Assembly (NCBI RefSeq): GCF_902459465.1
Contig: NC_047062.1
Location: 4,342,501-4,406,500, forward strand
Length of the DNA: 64,000 bases
DNA from: Asterias rubens
Taxonomy: Eukaryota > Echinodermata > Asteroidea > Forcipulatida > Asteriidae
Direction: 5' to 3'
A program made the position numbers and the translations under genes. Below, piece by piece: positions 11,701-26,251 of this stretch; position 1 is the first letter of the stretch, and each line of letters opens with the position of its first letter. A model generated the notes under the pieces. That model saw only the letters and a list, made by a program, of their open reading frames with translations, was not told the origin of the DNA and did not search any database.

Positions 11701-14700
11701 CAATTACCATAGTGTCCATTGTCTTTAATGTTGATAAATTTCTCACTTCTCCTTCAGTGTCCAAATTAATGGCTTTGAGATTGGCTATGGCTGGATCACT
11801 GAAAATGCATATTCTTCAGCAGCCAGCAGCCATAGCCTAAGCGGAAGACATTATTATGATCATATATTTCTGGTAACCCTGTAGAGAAATACATTGTAGT
11901 ATCTTCTGTGTCGCCTCGAATAATCTTTTATTAGAAATTGCACTTTACAAGTTTATATTGTTAATTATTATAATTATATAAGAAATGGTGTCACTGTGGT
12001 CAAGTGGTTAGACTGCAGGACTTGCAATCACAAAGTTGTGGGTTTGAATCCCTCAAGCTAACCGCTGATTTCACAATGACTAGAATCGTTATTGTCTTCT
12101 AGTTACTGAATCACAATTTCTTGATTTGTGCAACTCATAATTGTGTAACAAATTAATTTGTATGGGAGAGATTGCCTGTTGCGTTTAAAACCCCTTTTGG
12201 GAGTTTGCCGAATTCCCTTGATTGGGAAGACCATCTAAACAAGTTCATTGCACGTACTATTCACACCATTACCTGTATCAGCAGGCTTGACTTCTGGTGT
12301 CTTGGCAGTGACTGTTCCATTTGCTTTTGCAGGGGTTGCTACTTTGGTTGCACTGTTTGATGGGGATACTTTAGGGGCTGCCTTAGCTGGTGTCTTGGCA
12401 GCTGCACCTCCACGGGCTGCTGCACCCCCTCTTGCTAGAGTGGAAGATCCCTTGGGTGCAGCGGCCCCTCGTGCTGGATGCATGAAGTTAAGAAGAGATG
12501 AGTTTAAAAATGAAGACAGAAATGAAGTCAAACTGTAGCCATACCCGGTTGGCTTTATAGCTGTGCAACTTTATGGTTACTCAATTGACAATCACAATTG
12601 GTTGATTTGTGCAATTCATAATCACAGACGTTAAACCAATTTTTGAATTCATACAAACATTGGTTTGAGAGAGAATGGCTGTTGCCAGCTTGCGTTATTG
12701 TATCACCCTTGTGGTAGCTTTTCCAGAGTTTCTCTTTTTTACCAACCCCCAAAAACAAATAACGAACAATCCCTACCTGCTCCCCTGGAAGCACCCCTTG
12801 CTGCAGCACCCCTTGTAGTTGCCCCTCCTCTTGTAGGTGCACCCCTTGCTGCAGGTGCACCCCTTGCTGCAGGTGCACCCCTTGCTGCAGGTGCACCCCT
12901 TGCTGCAGGTGGCCCTCTCCCTCTTGCTGCAGGCGCTCTACCCGCTGGTACCTTAGTCGCTCCTGTTGCAGGTGTTTTGGCTTTCTCAGCTGCTGCTTTC
13001 TTGGCTTCCTCTTCTTTCAGTTTGTTCTGCCACCAAGCTTGATCTGCAATCAATGTCAAAAAGGTATTGTTTTAACAAAAATATCCAATGATAAATTTAA
13101 AATGGATAATTTTTTTATACAATTTTCCTGAATAAGCTTGCACACCTTGCACTTTTTTAAATACTCTTCACCATGTTTATATCACACATTCATAAATACC
13201 TCAGACAGTTTCGCTGTTCCGATTGGTATAGAGCATGTCGCGTGGGGGTGTTTAAATGGTCGATAATGACCAGCTGGAGCTCTGTTTATAACCTGTTGTT
13301 TTCGTATACTACGCACTAGTCTTGGTGCAAGACATTTCTTGTTACGGGCAATGCAGGCGCTGTCGGTGAGTTGGCCACGCTGTGTGTGAAAGGAAAACAA
13401 GAATGTCTTACACCAACGCGCATGAACGGATCCGCAAACTGTCTTCTCAGCCATAACAATGCAACACACGGACGTACAGAGCTCAATCACGTCGGAAACG
13501 AATCAGTTTTACAGAGTTTCTTACTTTATTACGCCTTTTACCCAAAAAGGCATTTATGAATGGGAATAAAAGAGTAGCGACTCATTCTTTAACGGCCGTG
13601 TAAAACCTTGCAGGGTCATTGCCGTGCGATAAAGGCCTTTTTCACACGGCAACGACCCTGCTGGTTTTAAACGGCCATTTAAGAAATCGTCGCTACCCTT
13701 TTATTGCCTTATTTAAACATGCCCACGTGATCTCCTCTCAACTAATCAGGATAGATAACCTTTCCATATACATATGTTTTTACAGGAATTCAGTCAATCT
13801 CACCCTTGAGTTGCTCCGGGATGTCTCTGCCAGTGATGGCTTTCCCTTCCTGTGCTATACTAGCTCGGTATGACAGTCTAGCATCAACCAGCGCCTTCTT
13901 GCCAGACTCTGCAGCTGGATCGTTATCATACATAGCAAGCTGAGAGTTTCCAAGTTGGCACAGTGTCTGGCTGGATGTAGGCTGGGCTATCACACCCTTC
14001 TGGCACGTCTGTAACCAAAAAAAGGAAACCACACACTTGTTGTAGTTGGTATGGCACTGCTCTAGAATTGCAAATGTCGTAGGTTCGAATCCCATCCGAG
14101 TAATATGCCTGTGATTTTTTTTCTTCACAGAACTCGGTAAAGTACTGAGTATACAGAGCCAACACACATTGGTATTTATGGGTAAAAACAAAAGGAATAT
14201 TCTTTATCCCGATGCAAATTAAAAGTCACCTGGAAGTGGTATTTTTTCAAAATAAAGCTTTTGACACTAATATATGTGTTTTGATGAGTGGAATGTGAAT
14301 AAACAGTTAACTAAGGTTTTAAAAAATTAGTTATTATGTTATGTACAAATTTAAGAGTAGACCCCGACATGAGAGGGCGCTGTTTGTGACGTCAATCGAG
14401 GCAGACTTTGCCTGTAATGCGTAGAGTAAACACAATTGCAAAGTACATCTACGGACCAAGTCGTGAGTTTGTACGTTTAAAAAAAAAAAAAAAAAGGGTT
14501 TTTTTCCGGCAATGGCGACCAGGTGTATTGCTGCTGAATGCAGAAAAACACTTTTTGAAATGTACCAACTCACGACTTGGACGAACATGTACTTTGCACG
14601 TGTGTTTACTATACGCATTGCAGGCAAAGTCTGCCTCGATTGACGTCACAAAAGGGGTTGGCGGAGTCAGCCCCCAAACAACTTTATATATTTTTTAAAC

Positions 14701-17700
14701 ATATAAATCGTAACAAACAATTACTAAAAAAATTGTTTTATTGTCCGTAAGCATATACTCTTATGTTTGAAAGAAAACAAAATTCTATTTCCAGGTGACT
14801 TTAACATCTATTAAAAAGTGTTCTTCTTTCTTATTTCACATTCACTACTTTCTGGAGAACGAGAACAAAACAGAAAAGAGAACACAAAGGTCTCCATGGG
14901 ATAATTCTAAAGACTGGAGTGCTCCACAAGGAATTGTGTGTACAACGTCTTTGGGAGGCGGACCAAGGAAAGAACAAAAGATGTCTCAACGGGATGCAAA
15001 TAACACTCATTTTTGAAAATGAATCAAATAATTAACAATGTGGGTGGGTAGCCTAGTGCACCAAGCTCAAGCTATAATCAGCAGGGGTTCAAGTCCCGAT
15101 CTTGGCAAGACACCTGACCATTATTGCTTCGCCCTTCAGATGGGGATGCAAAGCCACTAGTTCCATGTGTTGTGTTATGCATGTGAAAGTACCAAGATAC
15201 ACTTATACAGTTCAGAGAAGTGGTTCACCCCGGTGCTTTCTGGTATGGTCTACTGAAAATCGCGCCACAGGACCTTGCTGCTGTATGGGTCTTATAATTC
15301 GAACATATAGCCTCTACAAACTTTGTAAAAAAATAATGAGCGCTTCGAGATGCCCTTCCGTATGACAAAGCGCTAAAGCGAAAACTGCCTATTATTATTA
15401 AATAATACCTTCTCCTGCAACTGGAGTATTTCAATGCTTTGGGGTAGGGATGAACATCTTATAAGAGCAGTGACTTGCTGACATCGTTGAGCAATCCAAG
15501 ACGTATTCCCTGGATTGGTCTCTTGCAGCATCTCAAGGAGATTGGAGTGACAATCCAGGAGGATCCACTCCAAGGATTGATAAGTGTCACCTCGAGACAC
15601 CAGAGAACACAGGTTTTGGGACGCAAGTAACGCTGTACTGTAGTGGTAACAAAATGAAATGCAAAAGAAATGAAGAGCAAAGCAAAAATAGCACTGAATA
15701 TACTCAGTACTTTCTTGTGAAATAAATATCACAGGCATATTGAACACATCACCCTTGCAATTCTAGAGCATTGTCTTACAAACTTTTTAATTTGTTTATT
15801 TTTTTCACAGGACTCAGGAAAGTCATGAGTATACAATGCTAACACACATCGGTGTATGGGTAAAAACCAAAATTAATATTCTCTGTCCCCGATGCAACTT
15901 TAACATCTTCTATAAAATAATAATGCTGTTTACATGCAGTCTAGCTTTCCACAGAATGTTTGTATGAGAACAGAACTGGGCGCAATGTCACAAAGCCTGT
16001 AAGCATAAACAATTCCCCAACTGAATGGCTCACCCATGTTGATCAAGAGCTACATGAATGAATGGTGTTTGAGTCACTTGAACAAGAATCGCATTGTCCT
16101 TAAGATGGTACAATTTTGCAGCAAGATGGGCAGTTGATACAAAAACATGGTCGCAAAAAAACTAAAGCAACAACAAATATTATTTGTCTTTTTCCCTTAC
16201 ACTGATGTGCGTTGACGGAAAAAAAATCTTCTCTGTTAGTAAAAACAAATAAAGTTGTCCCCCAAGAAGGGTAAAACTTTGCTTCACACTGTTTCTGGAA
16301 ATAAGCATAACCATGCACATACCTGTGGAATACATTCTGTGCTGCCATTTTGTTTGGCAGTTGTGATATCTTAAGGAGTCCTCCCAGTGTGACACACCCA
16401 CGATAGAGTTGGATGTTGCTGGATCGCCAAAGATCCTCAGAATGCAGAGGAAGGTCAACGACACTGTGTAAATATAAAAACAGATTGCATTTAGTCTTGG
16501 GGCAAAGCATTGTTATGCACTTATTTCCATCACTGGGCATTGAAATCGCAGTGTTGCATTCCATATGTAACTCGGGTGTGCGGCTGTGTTCACTACCATT
16601 CAATTAAGTATTTTTATTTACTTGAGCCAGTGTACAACACCTCACTATAATAATAATAAGAATAAGTAAAATAAAACCAGCTCTTATATAGCGCAATTCC
16701 AAAGAATCGATCGATGCGCTTTACACACAAACAATAGCAAATATACTACACTAGAATAAATAAGTTTTGAGGTTGCGTTTGAAAGCTGAAACTGTTTGAG
16801 AGGACCTTATGGTATTTGGTAATGTGTTCCAGAGAGTTGGCCCGAAAACACTGAATGATCCATCGCCTATCCGCCTGCTACTCTTAGGGATGGAAAGACG
16901 AGTAACGTCCCGGCTCGATCGCAGGCCTTCCCTAGATGGTACATGGGTGGCAATGCAGTCTTTCAGGTAGACAGGCGACAGATCATTCAGAGCTTTGTAG
17001 ATGTAGAGTAGTGTTTTGAACTTGATCCTTTTGTCAATTACTAACCCTGAGGGCTGGTAACACCGAGTCATGGCAGATCTGATTTATTTCACTGTTTAAG
17101 TTCAAATGTCCTGGGAGAGTCAAAGTCCTTCGTAATATTGACTAGACTGTTTCACATCTAAGAGGGGGTCAGGTCCCAGAGCTTAGAAGTATTTTTTTTT
17201 GAGAGACTGAAATTTATTTCACTCATACACTTTGTGCACAAAATTGTACAGACATAGAGTGTAGAGCAAGTTTTTAGATTTGGAAGCAAATCTTGTAAAT
17301 ATAGCATCAATATCATAGAAGTATGTTGGGTTTTGTTGTAGCACATACTCTGATTGTTCCAACTTTGACATGTATCAGCACCAGTGTGAAAAAAAGAGTT
17401 TAAAAGAAATAAACTGATAAACAATACAATGGTGTAGATATAAATTCTGTAGAGTTAAGCCCAGTTCATACTTGCAAATATGATGCGTTACAAATTTTGA
17501 CGCCACAAATTCACAACGATTTGTTCACAACAGTTGAAATGTGCTCAACTCCTGTGAAACACTCGCTGCAGAAACAGCCATGTCATGTCAAAATTTATAT
17601 CGCATTCGCATTTGCAAGAAGTATAAACCAAGCTTTAAGAGCCCACACCAACCTATCGGAATCGGACTCCGCCTTTAGTGTAACACACTGCAGGAGATAC

Positions 17701-20700
17701 ATCCAGCCATCATGGAGATATGTGATGGCTTCTTTAGCTCGATTTCCAACTCCTCCTTTCTGCTGAGCAAGAGCAAGGCCGAGGTAAAACCTAAGTGAAC
17801 AAAACAAAGATGAAGAATTTATACTTCACAAAACAATAATGCAAAAGCCACCATCATGCGGCCCACCCTCGCTCATGTCACATTAGGCATTTTACAGGCA
17901 ACCCGTCCGAAGCAACATTAAAATGTTCACATTAAGTTCCTTTGTGCATGAAGTGGAGTTGGTTGCCTCCAAGTAACCTGGAAATAATGCCCTGTGTGAT
18001 AAGGCCCTAATAGAATTCTCGTATTGACTGTACTTGGGCCAAATTTAAATTTCATAGAGCTGAAAAATATTGCTTAAACATTTTCTGGGTCTAGTCATAA
18101 CCAAGCATTAAAACCTCTTCATTTTCTACAAGGCGCCAGGTCTGAGGTCTCCACCTGCCTTGTGCTACATTAAATTGATCCTTCATTAGTTCACTCCTGT
18201 ATTAGAATCATTCACTCTAAAGTACATCAGAATGTACAGATTAAAATGCAAAACTTTAAACAATTATTTCCATGGTGCTATGGCAAGCTTCTTATTTTTG
18301 TTTAACCCCAACATATTTAAATCATTTTCCCAGTCAGTTTCCCTTGTCGTTTATTACTGGATACTCTAATTAAAATCAAAACATTGACTGGTAAAATACA
18401 AAAATTACTGCGTTATCAAATGTAGTCAAGGTGCTCTTAACACAAAAATTGAATAAAGACACAAACAGAGGGGGAACACAATTATTTAAAGCCATTGGAC
18501 ACTTTCAGTACAGAAACAAAAAAAAGTTCACAGATTTACAATAGGGTTTACAGAAAGTAATGGTGAAAGACTTCTCTTGAAATATTATTCCATGAAATGC
18601 TTTACTTTTTGAGAAAACATTAAAACATATCAATTCTCGATATCAAGAACTACGGATTTATTTTAAACACATGTCATGACACGGCGAAACGTGCGGAAAC
18701 AAAGGTGGGTTTTCCCGTTATTTTCTCCCGACTCAAATGACTGATTGAGCCGAAATTTTCACAGGTTTGTTATTTTATATAGAAGTTGTAATACACGAAG
18801 TCTGGGCCTTGGACAATACTGTTTACCGAAAGTGTCCAATGGCTTTAAACATCTATTAAGCTTTTATTGAGCCCCAGCAACCCACCTTGCAATAGTTAGA
18901 TTGGGTTTCAATCCCACGGCTAGCTGAAGTCTGATCAAGGCCTCATCAGGTTTGCCTTGTAGGAGAAGTAGGCGACCCACATGGACATTGTAGATGGCAT
19001 TATTCTGATCAAGGGACAGGGCATCTAGGTATTTGAGGTAAGCTTGCCCGAGGGGCGTCTCTTGATCGGAGGCTGCCTGAGCTGCCCGCCCATCCTGCAT
19101 AGAGAAACAAAAGAAAGCATTAAATATTATTTCATTTGATTATTACTACTTTTATTTTTTGCAGCCTCCTCGGAATAAAAAACAAAAAGTCAAAGCAGGG
19201 TTTAAAAGAAGTTAATTTATAAGGAATAAAAACTTTTGTATTGTACAGGATTGGTAGAGCTGACATAAATAGTCGCAGTGTTCATGTTTTGTGTTATCAA
19301 CCCTATACATGAAATAACAAACCTGTGAACATTTTGGCTTAAACTGTCGTGTGAGTCAGGCAAAAAGAGTAACGACTCATGCCCAACATTCAGCATGTAA
19401 TTACATTGTCCTTTAGATTTGGTAATGACAACCGAAATCAGCTGTTGCCCTATTTTAGGTTTTCAAATATAGTTTTCGTGAAAATGTCTTCATTTCAAAC
19501 AATTGTGATGGCACTAAGGCTGCAAATAGACTGGTGCCTTTTAAACAACTCATAATGTAGGCCTACTGCTGATCACCTAATGGAGATGCAAGGAACCCAT
19601 TAACGATGATGCCCAGCTTTACCTGGAGAGCTTGTTTAGACTTCCATATATACAACCCCTGGACGTAGTCTGCTTTCCCCGACTGCCCAGAATCCAAGAG
19701 GAACTTGTACTCTTCATCGATGGCTTGTAGTTGTCGAGCCAGTGGAGCATTGGATCCTGCCCCTCGCTGTACGCAGATAGCCTGGATGTCATCCTCTTTG
19801 CTGCTTGCTTTGGCATCCAAGCTAAGGGAAGCCATTCCCAGGCCAACATCATCTTCCTACAAACAGTAGTTAAACTTGATTCTGTTAATATGGGTTTGAA
19901 CATGGTGTTATCCGCAAACCAATCTTAGTTATACTTCCACCATTGGGGAGGTAGTTCTTTCTGCTCTACCTGCTCTGATGGATGATACCCAAGCCTGCAT
20001 CCATATATGAAACCCTGTTTCAGCCTCAGGAGTAGGTGGCAACAGCCCCTAGAAAAAATAAATTGTAGCCCACACCTTAAGGCCTCTGGCGACTTGCATA
20101 AACAAAAAACATGCAAAGTTTTAAATCCTACCTAATATGGGTTTTAAGACTTTGCATGTAGGGGTATCAAATGTATGTTTAGTTTGCGGTAGCATCAAGT
20201 GTACTTTGAGCTGTAGATTGGTCTTGAGAACATGGGTCTTGCTGCGAAGTTAGATTTAAGATTTTGGGAGATTAATTAGTTTTTAATAATAATAGTAATA
20301 CAAATAAAACCATAATAAAAGATCTGTTTTGCTCACTAAGTCCTACCTGATGGGGGAGGTAAAACATCGACCGGGACTACTACTTTTGCTTAGTGGATTA
20401 AGGAAACTTCTAGTTGTTAAATGCACTGCCGTGCAGTGAGTTATTAAAACACTCCTCAAAAAATAAGTTTTCCAATGTTTATGATATCTAGTATTGAAAA
20501 ACCCACTTAGTAAGGAAAACAATACCTTTTGTTTCCATCTACTCATTTCTCAAAAAAATATGAAACTTGCAAAATCTTACAGCAAATGTATTACAAGTTT
20601 ACAGCAAAAGGTATGAGAAGACCTTGGCATTAATCCTTCACACTTTCCATATTGCAACCTGAAAACTTTCTCAGTTAAAATGTCCTACTTTTGAATCGCT

Positions 20701-23700
20701 TGCATTTAATTTTTTAAGGGGTTCACATGCTGCTGCACAAACCTCAGTTTTGTAGCCAAACATATCTTGTGCATAATAATGCTCCTCCAAAACGAGTCCT
20801 AACTGGAAATGATGACTGGCTTGCTTAGGGCTCTGCTTCATGGCTAGAGCTAGATTGACGGCAGCTACTTGCAAATAATCCAAGGGAGATTTCCCTCCCT
20901 GGATCCTGCCTGCCTGTCCTGATAACAAGAAACAAACAAAGTTCCAGTTGATTATCTGTTTGGCATGTGTCGTAGCTGAGAAGTCTAGTTCACCGATCCA
21001 AGCTCTGGTGTTGTCAGCAGCAGAGTATGGGTTTGAATCCTGGTCGTGACACTTTTTCCCTTGAACAAGGCACTTGTTCATAATTGCTTCGTACAAATTT
21101 GGGGAAGGTAGTGCATACTGCTTTACCAGCCAGGCTCCTAGTGGATGATACCCAAGCCTACATCCTTCTGGACTGTGAAGGGGGGGGGTAACCCTGTTTC
21201 AGCCCAAGGAGTAGGTGGCCACAAGCCTCTGGTGGCAGTTGATTTGGGTCTTTCTCTCCTAACAGTGGTCCGCAAGCCAAATAAAAGTTAAAACACCTGA
21301 GCACCAGTCAAAGTTCTCTTCAAGTGGTCCGGCTGTCTTGTTTAATGTTGAAAAGCATCCTTATTGAATATGGACTAGTGAAAATCAATCGGGCCTGGTG
21401 AAATGTCAAGAAATTTGGTCATGCTGGTTAGTAACTGAAAAGGCTAAGAGCAAACCCTGCCAACGGTTAAAAGCACCTAGCATTCATCAAGTAAATGTTT
21501 TTAATACTGAGCAGAATGATGCTGAGAGCTTGCTCTTTGCTCTTGTAATACATCAGTGAGATGATTAAAGCATCTTTATACTGACCTTGTTTTGGCAGGC
21601 TCTTCCTGTATAGTCCAATCTGCTTCTTAGCCTCATCCTGGCTGCCAGATCCTCCAGTCTGATGAAGACTCTTCTCCCAAGAATGATCCTGAGACACACA
21701 AACATAAATACATGAATTGATCCTCAGGAATTCTTTAAAGACACTTGACACTTTGGATCAATTAGTCATTGTAGTTTCCAATTAAAAGATCAGGGTTGAG
21801 GTATTTCTTTATTTGAGTGAGAAATTAGCCTTTCTCACAATGTTTTATACTATCAACAGCTCTCCATTGCTCATTACCAAGTAAGTTTGTATGCTAATGA
21901 TTATGTTGAGTACCAATAGTGTCCAGTGAAAACCAAAACTATTAAGACAACAGTAACTTTTAGACACAGATTTTATACAAGAGTTTTACACAGCATGGCC
22001 GAGTGGTCAAACGCACTGTGTTTCTAATCAGTGGGGTGTGGGTTCAAGTCCCTGTTTTGGCACTTGTGTCCTTAGGCAAGACACTTAACCACTATTGGAT
22101 TAGAAAAAAACCTTTAGGGATGATTACCTTAATTGAGTGTTTGATGTCTCTATCTGAGTGCTTACTGGTACACAAGTTGGCTTTATGCCAGTCACTTTCA
22201 CCCTTCAAAACCTTCCTGCTGCAATCTCCACATGTGTCTGCTTCTCCCTAAAAAAAAAATTAAAATTGTTTAATTACTAGAATAATAAACTCTCCTATAG
22301 ACCCCTTGCATTAGCCGCCTTCTTGGTGAAACAAGCATGTGTAAAAGGCTATCATTGACTGAGAGTTGTGCGCAGCGCACACACTTTTACATTGTTTTAC
22401 ATCAAAGAAGGTGGTCAATGTGCAAACCATTTACTGGTAAGTCATTTCGTCTGATGAAGCCATACGTTTTCATTACTTCCGGATCCAAATCTGGCATATA
22501 TTTGTGTGTAATTTTTGAACAAAATATCAGCCATTTTATTGCTTAAAAGAATCTCTTACGACAGAAACTTACAGATCTGAGAAGAACCTGAGTATTTGAA
22601 GAAATATCTACAAGCCAAGTCCACCGATTAAACTTGTCTCACTTCAATCCTCCTACAATTAAAAACTAGCTCAATGCAATTCCGATTGGCCTGTGGTAAT
22701 TGTTAGATCCAGATTGTGTGTGAATTGGACAGAGAGGGACTCAAAAACATTCAAACCTGAGAAACAATTCTGCATGCAACATTGAATTGGGTAGTCCAAT
22801 TACAGATTATTCCTGGTGGACATAACCGCTCCAGATCTTTGGCAATATCTAAAAAATGCTACCAACTTTTGAAAGTAATTTGCACAGGTTAGTTCAAAAA
22901 TCAAAAATGCAGTACTTTCCCATTAAGGTGAGTGAAATGGGTGAAGCATGACCAGTACACTTTTGTCAAGCATTGTGGTATATACTTACAGGGACTTCTG
23001 TATCAGTCTTTGGTTTGAGGGTGCAACTTTTCACATGGCTGCCAAGTTCAGACAATTTGACTTTTGACTCGCATCCTGTAAAATAAATTAACAAAAAGTT
23101 TTGATGACAGTTTTGAACCTACATGTATGTTTTGCATTGCTGCTGTAATAAAATAAATAAATAAAATAGTTTGTTGTAAAAAGTCTCTCTGTCATTTGAA
23201 TTTTGTAAAAAAATTCATTCACACAATTAATCTTTAATTTTGGAAGGAAAAAGACAAAATGACTAGAGTTGAACCTTTGACCTCAGGATTAGCATGCCGT
23301 TACTCTACCAACTGAGCTATCTAGCCCTATATTGGCGGTGTCCCTATTTTGTCAGTATCCTTGTTCAGGTGTACCAGTCAGAAGCCATACAACCTGTAAC
23401 TTCCGAATAGCTAGGGATCAACACCCAAGTTTACGACACAATCTGGACAGTGGCCAACTCACGGGAATGCAAGTTCTTTCATACTAGCTCAGTTGGTGGA
23501 GCACCAAAAATGTAACCAGAGGTTGTAGGCTAAAATACTGCTCTCTAGTCAATTTTTCTTTGTTCAAACCAAAATTAAAAAGAATTTACCCAGTCAGTTC
23601 CCCTTATGGTTTATAATTGTAAATATTTATCTATAGCAAATTGTTAAATAAATCTGATTTACCTAGAAAGCTGTACGGGCATTTTACAATGGCCCCGGAG

Positions 23701-26194
23701 ATCTCCTTGTCTAGCGCCCTCTCTGTGACCTTCCACTCAGGGTCAAGGGGAGTGGCATCTAACGGATCCTGCTTTGATGTCTTAGTGAGTTCATCTATGA
23801 TGGGTTCGCTGAAGACATGCTTAGGATCTGAGCCCGATATGCTTACGGGACGGTAGAGGGGGGCTAAGGTGATGGGACATTCAAACTTCAGTGCTTGGTT
23901 CGGATCAATGAAGGTGACTGCTTGACTGAACCACTTTCTGATTACGCTGACTGAGTAGACCTGGAATACAATTACACAATAATTAAAACTATTTAAAACC
24001 CTATTGTCGTAATTGCACATAATTTTTACATTGTAAACTGAAAATACCGTTTTGTATTGTCCATTTTATTGATCAGTATTTATGACTTTGACATTGTTCT
24101 GTTTTACTTTTGTGAATCTCATCTTTTGAAATGGTTGTTTAGCTTTTTAACTTTTTGCCAGCTTTATGTATCTAGATTCCTTAAATTATTTTACTGTATA
24201 ATACTTTGCTTTGTATAAATTTTGTCTGGTCCAGACTTTTATTGTTGTTCTTTTCCAGCACCTTGAGGCGGATTCTTTCTGCTATTGTTTTTGCGCTTTA
24301 TAAATTTCTCTTTATTATTATTTTTTGTGTTCTATATTATTCAACATTAGGTTGACTTGACTAGTCATGCCGAACCATAAACTAACCTGTGCAAGTTGGC
24401 AATAATTATTCTAAATGTTTTGATGTAATTCTGAAGAAAAAAATGTTGGGAAAAAGAAAAGAAAAGCACAGCCAATGCTTCTATATAAGCCTTTTTGAGG
24501 TATGGTGGCCACTATAGGAGTGAAATGTTTGGGTGTATAGCCTATCCAAACTAAGTTGTGTTATAGTAAGGTGACTCTGGCCTGTGTCGGGAAGAGCTGC
24601 GTACAGCAATGGAGGACCATCATCATGGCCATCATTAGGCGCTTTACAAATGTCTTATTAATATTATTATTATTATCATCCGATGCTCCGCACCGACTGA
24701 ATGAATGAAGGTGTCCACCATTACAGAGATGAAATCACATTAGAAAAATTCAAATTTGTTATATATGCTGACCTGCTTATTTGACCCATCAACTGAAGTG
24801 ACCTCAATGCTGACCTCTGTCTGCCCAATATTGAGACTGACCTCTGACCCTGGATCTGACCCACACACTTTGACCCCTGTCTTCTTATCAGGAACAATAG
24901 GGGTCACAGTAATAGTTGTTGTGGAGCTTGGAACTGCACCTTTAGATTAAAAAAAGAAGAAGAGGTTTTTTTGAGTGATGTGCATCAACAGATACTTTTG
25001 GGCAAAATGTCATTGATTAAAAAATAAAAAAAAATTTATTGAAATTGTGAAATCTACAAATTCCACAGATTTTCCTTTCTTTTTCAGGGATTTCATGGCC
25101 GAGCGGTTTAGAGCATCCTATTTCTGGTGCTTTAGTCATCAGGTTGTGGGGGTTTGAATTCCAGCCATGATACTTGTGTCCTTGAGCAAGAAACTTTACT
25201 ACAATTGCTTCTCTTCACCCAGGGGTATAAATGGGGTACTTGTGAGGGTAGAAGATGATATTGTATTTTGAAAAAGCCTTCTGAGAGCGCCACAGCAGTC
25301 AAGAAAGAATACAGGCATACAGGTTGCTGAGAAAGAATACAGGAATGTTATTGGCCCAATGACCAGGGCACTACTGTAAAGCACATTGATATGTTATTGT
25401 AAAATTCGCTATATATTTTAACTAGTTATTTTAATAATAATATTCTAGACCAAGTAACCGGGGCACTATTCAGCGCCCCAGTTACTGGATCTATTATTAT
25501 TCCAACTTACAGATATACTCCAAAACATCGCAGCTAAACTCCGGCTGTAAGGCACCACTGGATACTTTGATTCCTGTCAAAGAAGCGTCACTAGCTGAAA
25601 GTCTCTTTGCGTTAATCTGGTACAGTTTGGTTGTACCATCTTCAGCTGACACCTCAATCTTTATGGCAGTGACATCCCCCTCTTTAAGTGGAAGAGTCCT
25701 CTCTCCACCACTTCCCTGTTTAAAATTAGTATTTCAGACAAATCTTTGAAATTTTATTATAATAAACCTGTTGTTTAATACAAAGTCGGATAATACCTAC
25801 TCCTAGAACTATGAGGTTCCTTTTGCTACCGGATGTTGTACTATTAGATAAGACGAAGAATGTGCCAGGTGATATAAGGGTAGCTTCGAAGGAGATGGAG
25901 AGAAGTACCAGGACCTGGCCAGGGAACTTCGTAAGAGTTGGCAGGTAAAGGTAAAAGTAGTCCCCGTGGTGGTTGGAGCACTTGGCACCATTCCCAAAGC
26001 ACTGGGGAAACATCTAGATGAAATAGGGACAAAGGTGAGGGTAGATCTGTTACAGAAGGCAGTGCTTTTGGGAACAGCGAGGATCCTGAGAAAGACCCTT
26101 CAGATCTAAGCCTACGGGACGTAGCCCGACTCGAGGAGCTACCGGCACAAAGGAAAATGAGATCTTTCTTTTGCATGCTGTGATAAAATAAAAT

Positions 26195-26251
<57 letters not shown>

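Noticed and set aside
12235-12538. Plus-strand Ala/Pro/Leu-rich ORFs opposite exons 15-16
   Set aside because: Antisense shadow of the low-complexity coding exons, which have good splice sites and phase on the minus strand.
21990-22075. Possible tRNA-Ser/Leu gene (CATGGCCGAGTGGTCAAACG)
   Set aside because: No closed acceptor stem, and followed by a SINE body shared with 25.1 kb.
23271-23335. Possible tRNA gene on the minus strand (GATAGCTCAGTTGGTAGAGT)
   Set aside because: The anticodon and T stems do not pair, and the flanking body recurs at 42.4 and 61.4 kb, so it is a SINE head.
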